Shown here piece after piece: positions 4,864-5,513 of a stretch of DNA of 5,513 bases. The stretch lies in the NCBI GenBank assembly GCA_020426125.1, contig JAGQQQ010000119.1, forward strand, positions 1 to 5,513. Direction: 5' to 3'. Each line of letters opens with the position of its first letter. Within the stretch, counting starts at the first letter, position 1. The notes under the pieces were generated by a model. That model was not told the DNA's origin. It saw only the letters and a list, made by a program, of their open reading frames with translations, and did not search any database. The stretch comes from Planctomycetaceae bacterium (GTDB taxonomy: Bacteria > Planctomycetota > Planctomycetia > Planctomycetales > Planctomycetaceae). The position numbers and the translations under genes were made by a program.

Positions 4864-5513
4864 ATGTCTCAGTTGAACAAGTATTCCGCCCGGATCACTC
4901 AGCCCGCATCACAGGGGGCGTCTCAGGCCATGCTGTACGCGACCGGCATGACCGAAGAGGACATGAACAAGGCCCAAGTCGGGATCGCCAGTTGCTGGTA
5001 CGAGGGCAACTCCTGCAACATGCACCTGCTCGACCTCGCGGCCAAAGTCAAAGAAGGAGTCGAAGCCGCCGGTTTGGTCGGCATGCGGTTCAACACCATC
5101 GGTGTCAGCGATGGCATCTCGATGGGGACCGACGGCATGAGCTTCTCCCTGCAATCCCGAGACCTGATTGCCGACTCGATCGAAACCGTTGTTGGGGCGC
5201 AATGGTACGACGGCGTCATCACCCTGCCCGGTTGCGACAAGAACATGCCCGGCTGCATCATGGCACTCGGTCGGTTGAACCGTCCGGGGCTGATGATCTA
5301 CGGCGGCACCATCAAACCTGGCTGCGGCCTCCAGGGAGAAAAACTCGACATTGTCTCGGCCTTCCAGTCTTACGGTGAGTACCTCTCGGGGCGGATCACC
5401 GAAGAGGAACGCAAGGAAATCGTCAAACGGTCCTGCCCTGGTGCCGGAGCCTGCGGAGGGATGTACACCGCGAACACCATGGCCTCCGCCATCGAAGCGA
5501 TGGGCATGTCGCT
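4864..5513 (+). CDS. ilvD: Dihydroxy-acid dehydratase (IlvD), N-terminal part
   Basis: This frame is open to the window end, giving 216 residues of a protein normally about 550-620 long. IlvD dehydrates 2,3-dihydroxy-3-methylbutanoate and 2,3-dihydroxy-3-methylpentanoate to the 2-keto acids that precede valine, leucine and isoleucine, in the cytoplasm, using an Fe-S cluster and Mg2+. Three expected cluster cysteines are present: C51 in GNSCNMHL, C124 in LPGCDKNMPG (121-130) and C197 in GACGGMYTANTMA (195-207). D125 and K126 correspond to Mg2+-site residues, with the lysine carbamylated in characterised members. The block around 82-108 (SDGISMGTDGMSFSLQSRDLIADSIE) fits the family. Three cysteines in this spacing are what [2Fe-2S] dehydratases show; related sugar-acid dehydratases (Edd, IlvD-like) share much of this, but the N-terminal MLYATGMTEEDM and CNMHLLDLA segments favour true IlvD. 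The start at ATG 4864 has AGG 8 bases upstream. The gene is transcribed away from the TPR gene, with no partner ilv gene visible. Confidence 0.94.
   Translation, partial: MSQLNKYSARITQPASQGASQAMLYATGMTEEDMNKAQVGIASCWYEGNSCNMHLLDLAAKVKEGVEAAGLVGMRFNTIGVSDGISMGTDGMSFSLQSRDLIADSIETVVGAQWYDGVITLPGCDKNMPGCIMALGRLNRPGLMIYGGTIKPGCGLQGEKLDIVSAFQSYGEYLSGRITEEERKEIVKRSCPGAGACGGMYTANTMASAIEAMGMS

Noticed and set aside
4605..5378. A 257-codon plus-strand open frame overlapping the start of ilvD
   Set aside because: Its second half is ilvD read out of frame, giving an R/H-rich sequence; ilvD motifs lie in the other frame.

Overview
The window looks like chromosomal DNA from a planctomycete-type bacterium. 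This is an inference from gene style and from the intergenic palindromic repeats (short GC-rich hairpins around a GGCAGA core, followed by CCGTGGAC/GTCCACGG and GCCCC/GGGGC hairpins). No rRNA or other phylogenetic marker is present. The DNA is moderately GC-rich, with housekeeping-type genes separated by unusually long gaps. No tRNA, CRISPR array, insertion sequence or phage gene was found.

Layout, left to right. (1) 1-163, minus: the first 54 codons of an M16 zinc peptidase with the HxxEH motif; the rest lies outside the window. (2) 246-2033, minus: a complete ABC-F ATPase of 595 residues with two ATP-binding domains, a tRNA-site type linker and a YheS-like C-terminal coiled coil. It lies 82 bp upstream of the peptidase on the same strand. 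(3) 2034-2439: a gap with no convincing gene. (4) 2440-3159, minus: a ZIP-family metal transporter, probably starting at GTG. (5) 3160-3764: a 605-bp gap holding a cluster of six hairpins (about 3350-3545) that looks like a REP/BIME-type mosaic, plus a possible terminator for the next gene. (6) 3765-4532, minus: a secreted tetratricopeptide-repeat protein whose layout resembles NlpI, starting at GTG directly before a signal peptide. (7) 4533-4863: a divergent intergenic region with a stem-loop and a tandem 8-mer. (8) 4864-5513, plus: the N-terminal 216 codons of dihydroxy-acid dehydratase (IlvD), cut by the window end.

The genes do not form one pathway. They cover translation-factor ATPase activity, proteolysis, metal uptake, envelope/periplasmic scaffolding and branched-chain amino-acid synthesis. 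Only the ABC-F gene and the peptidase are close enough to suggest co-transcription. I see no clear novel defence or mobile system. The most unusual parts are the hairpin cluster, an NlpI-like protein without a lipobox, a ZIP protein with altered metal-site residues, and the DEPGNHLD Walker B region of the ABC-F protein.
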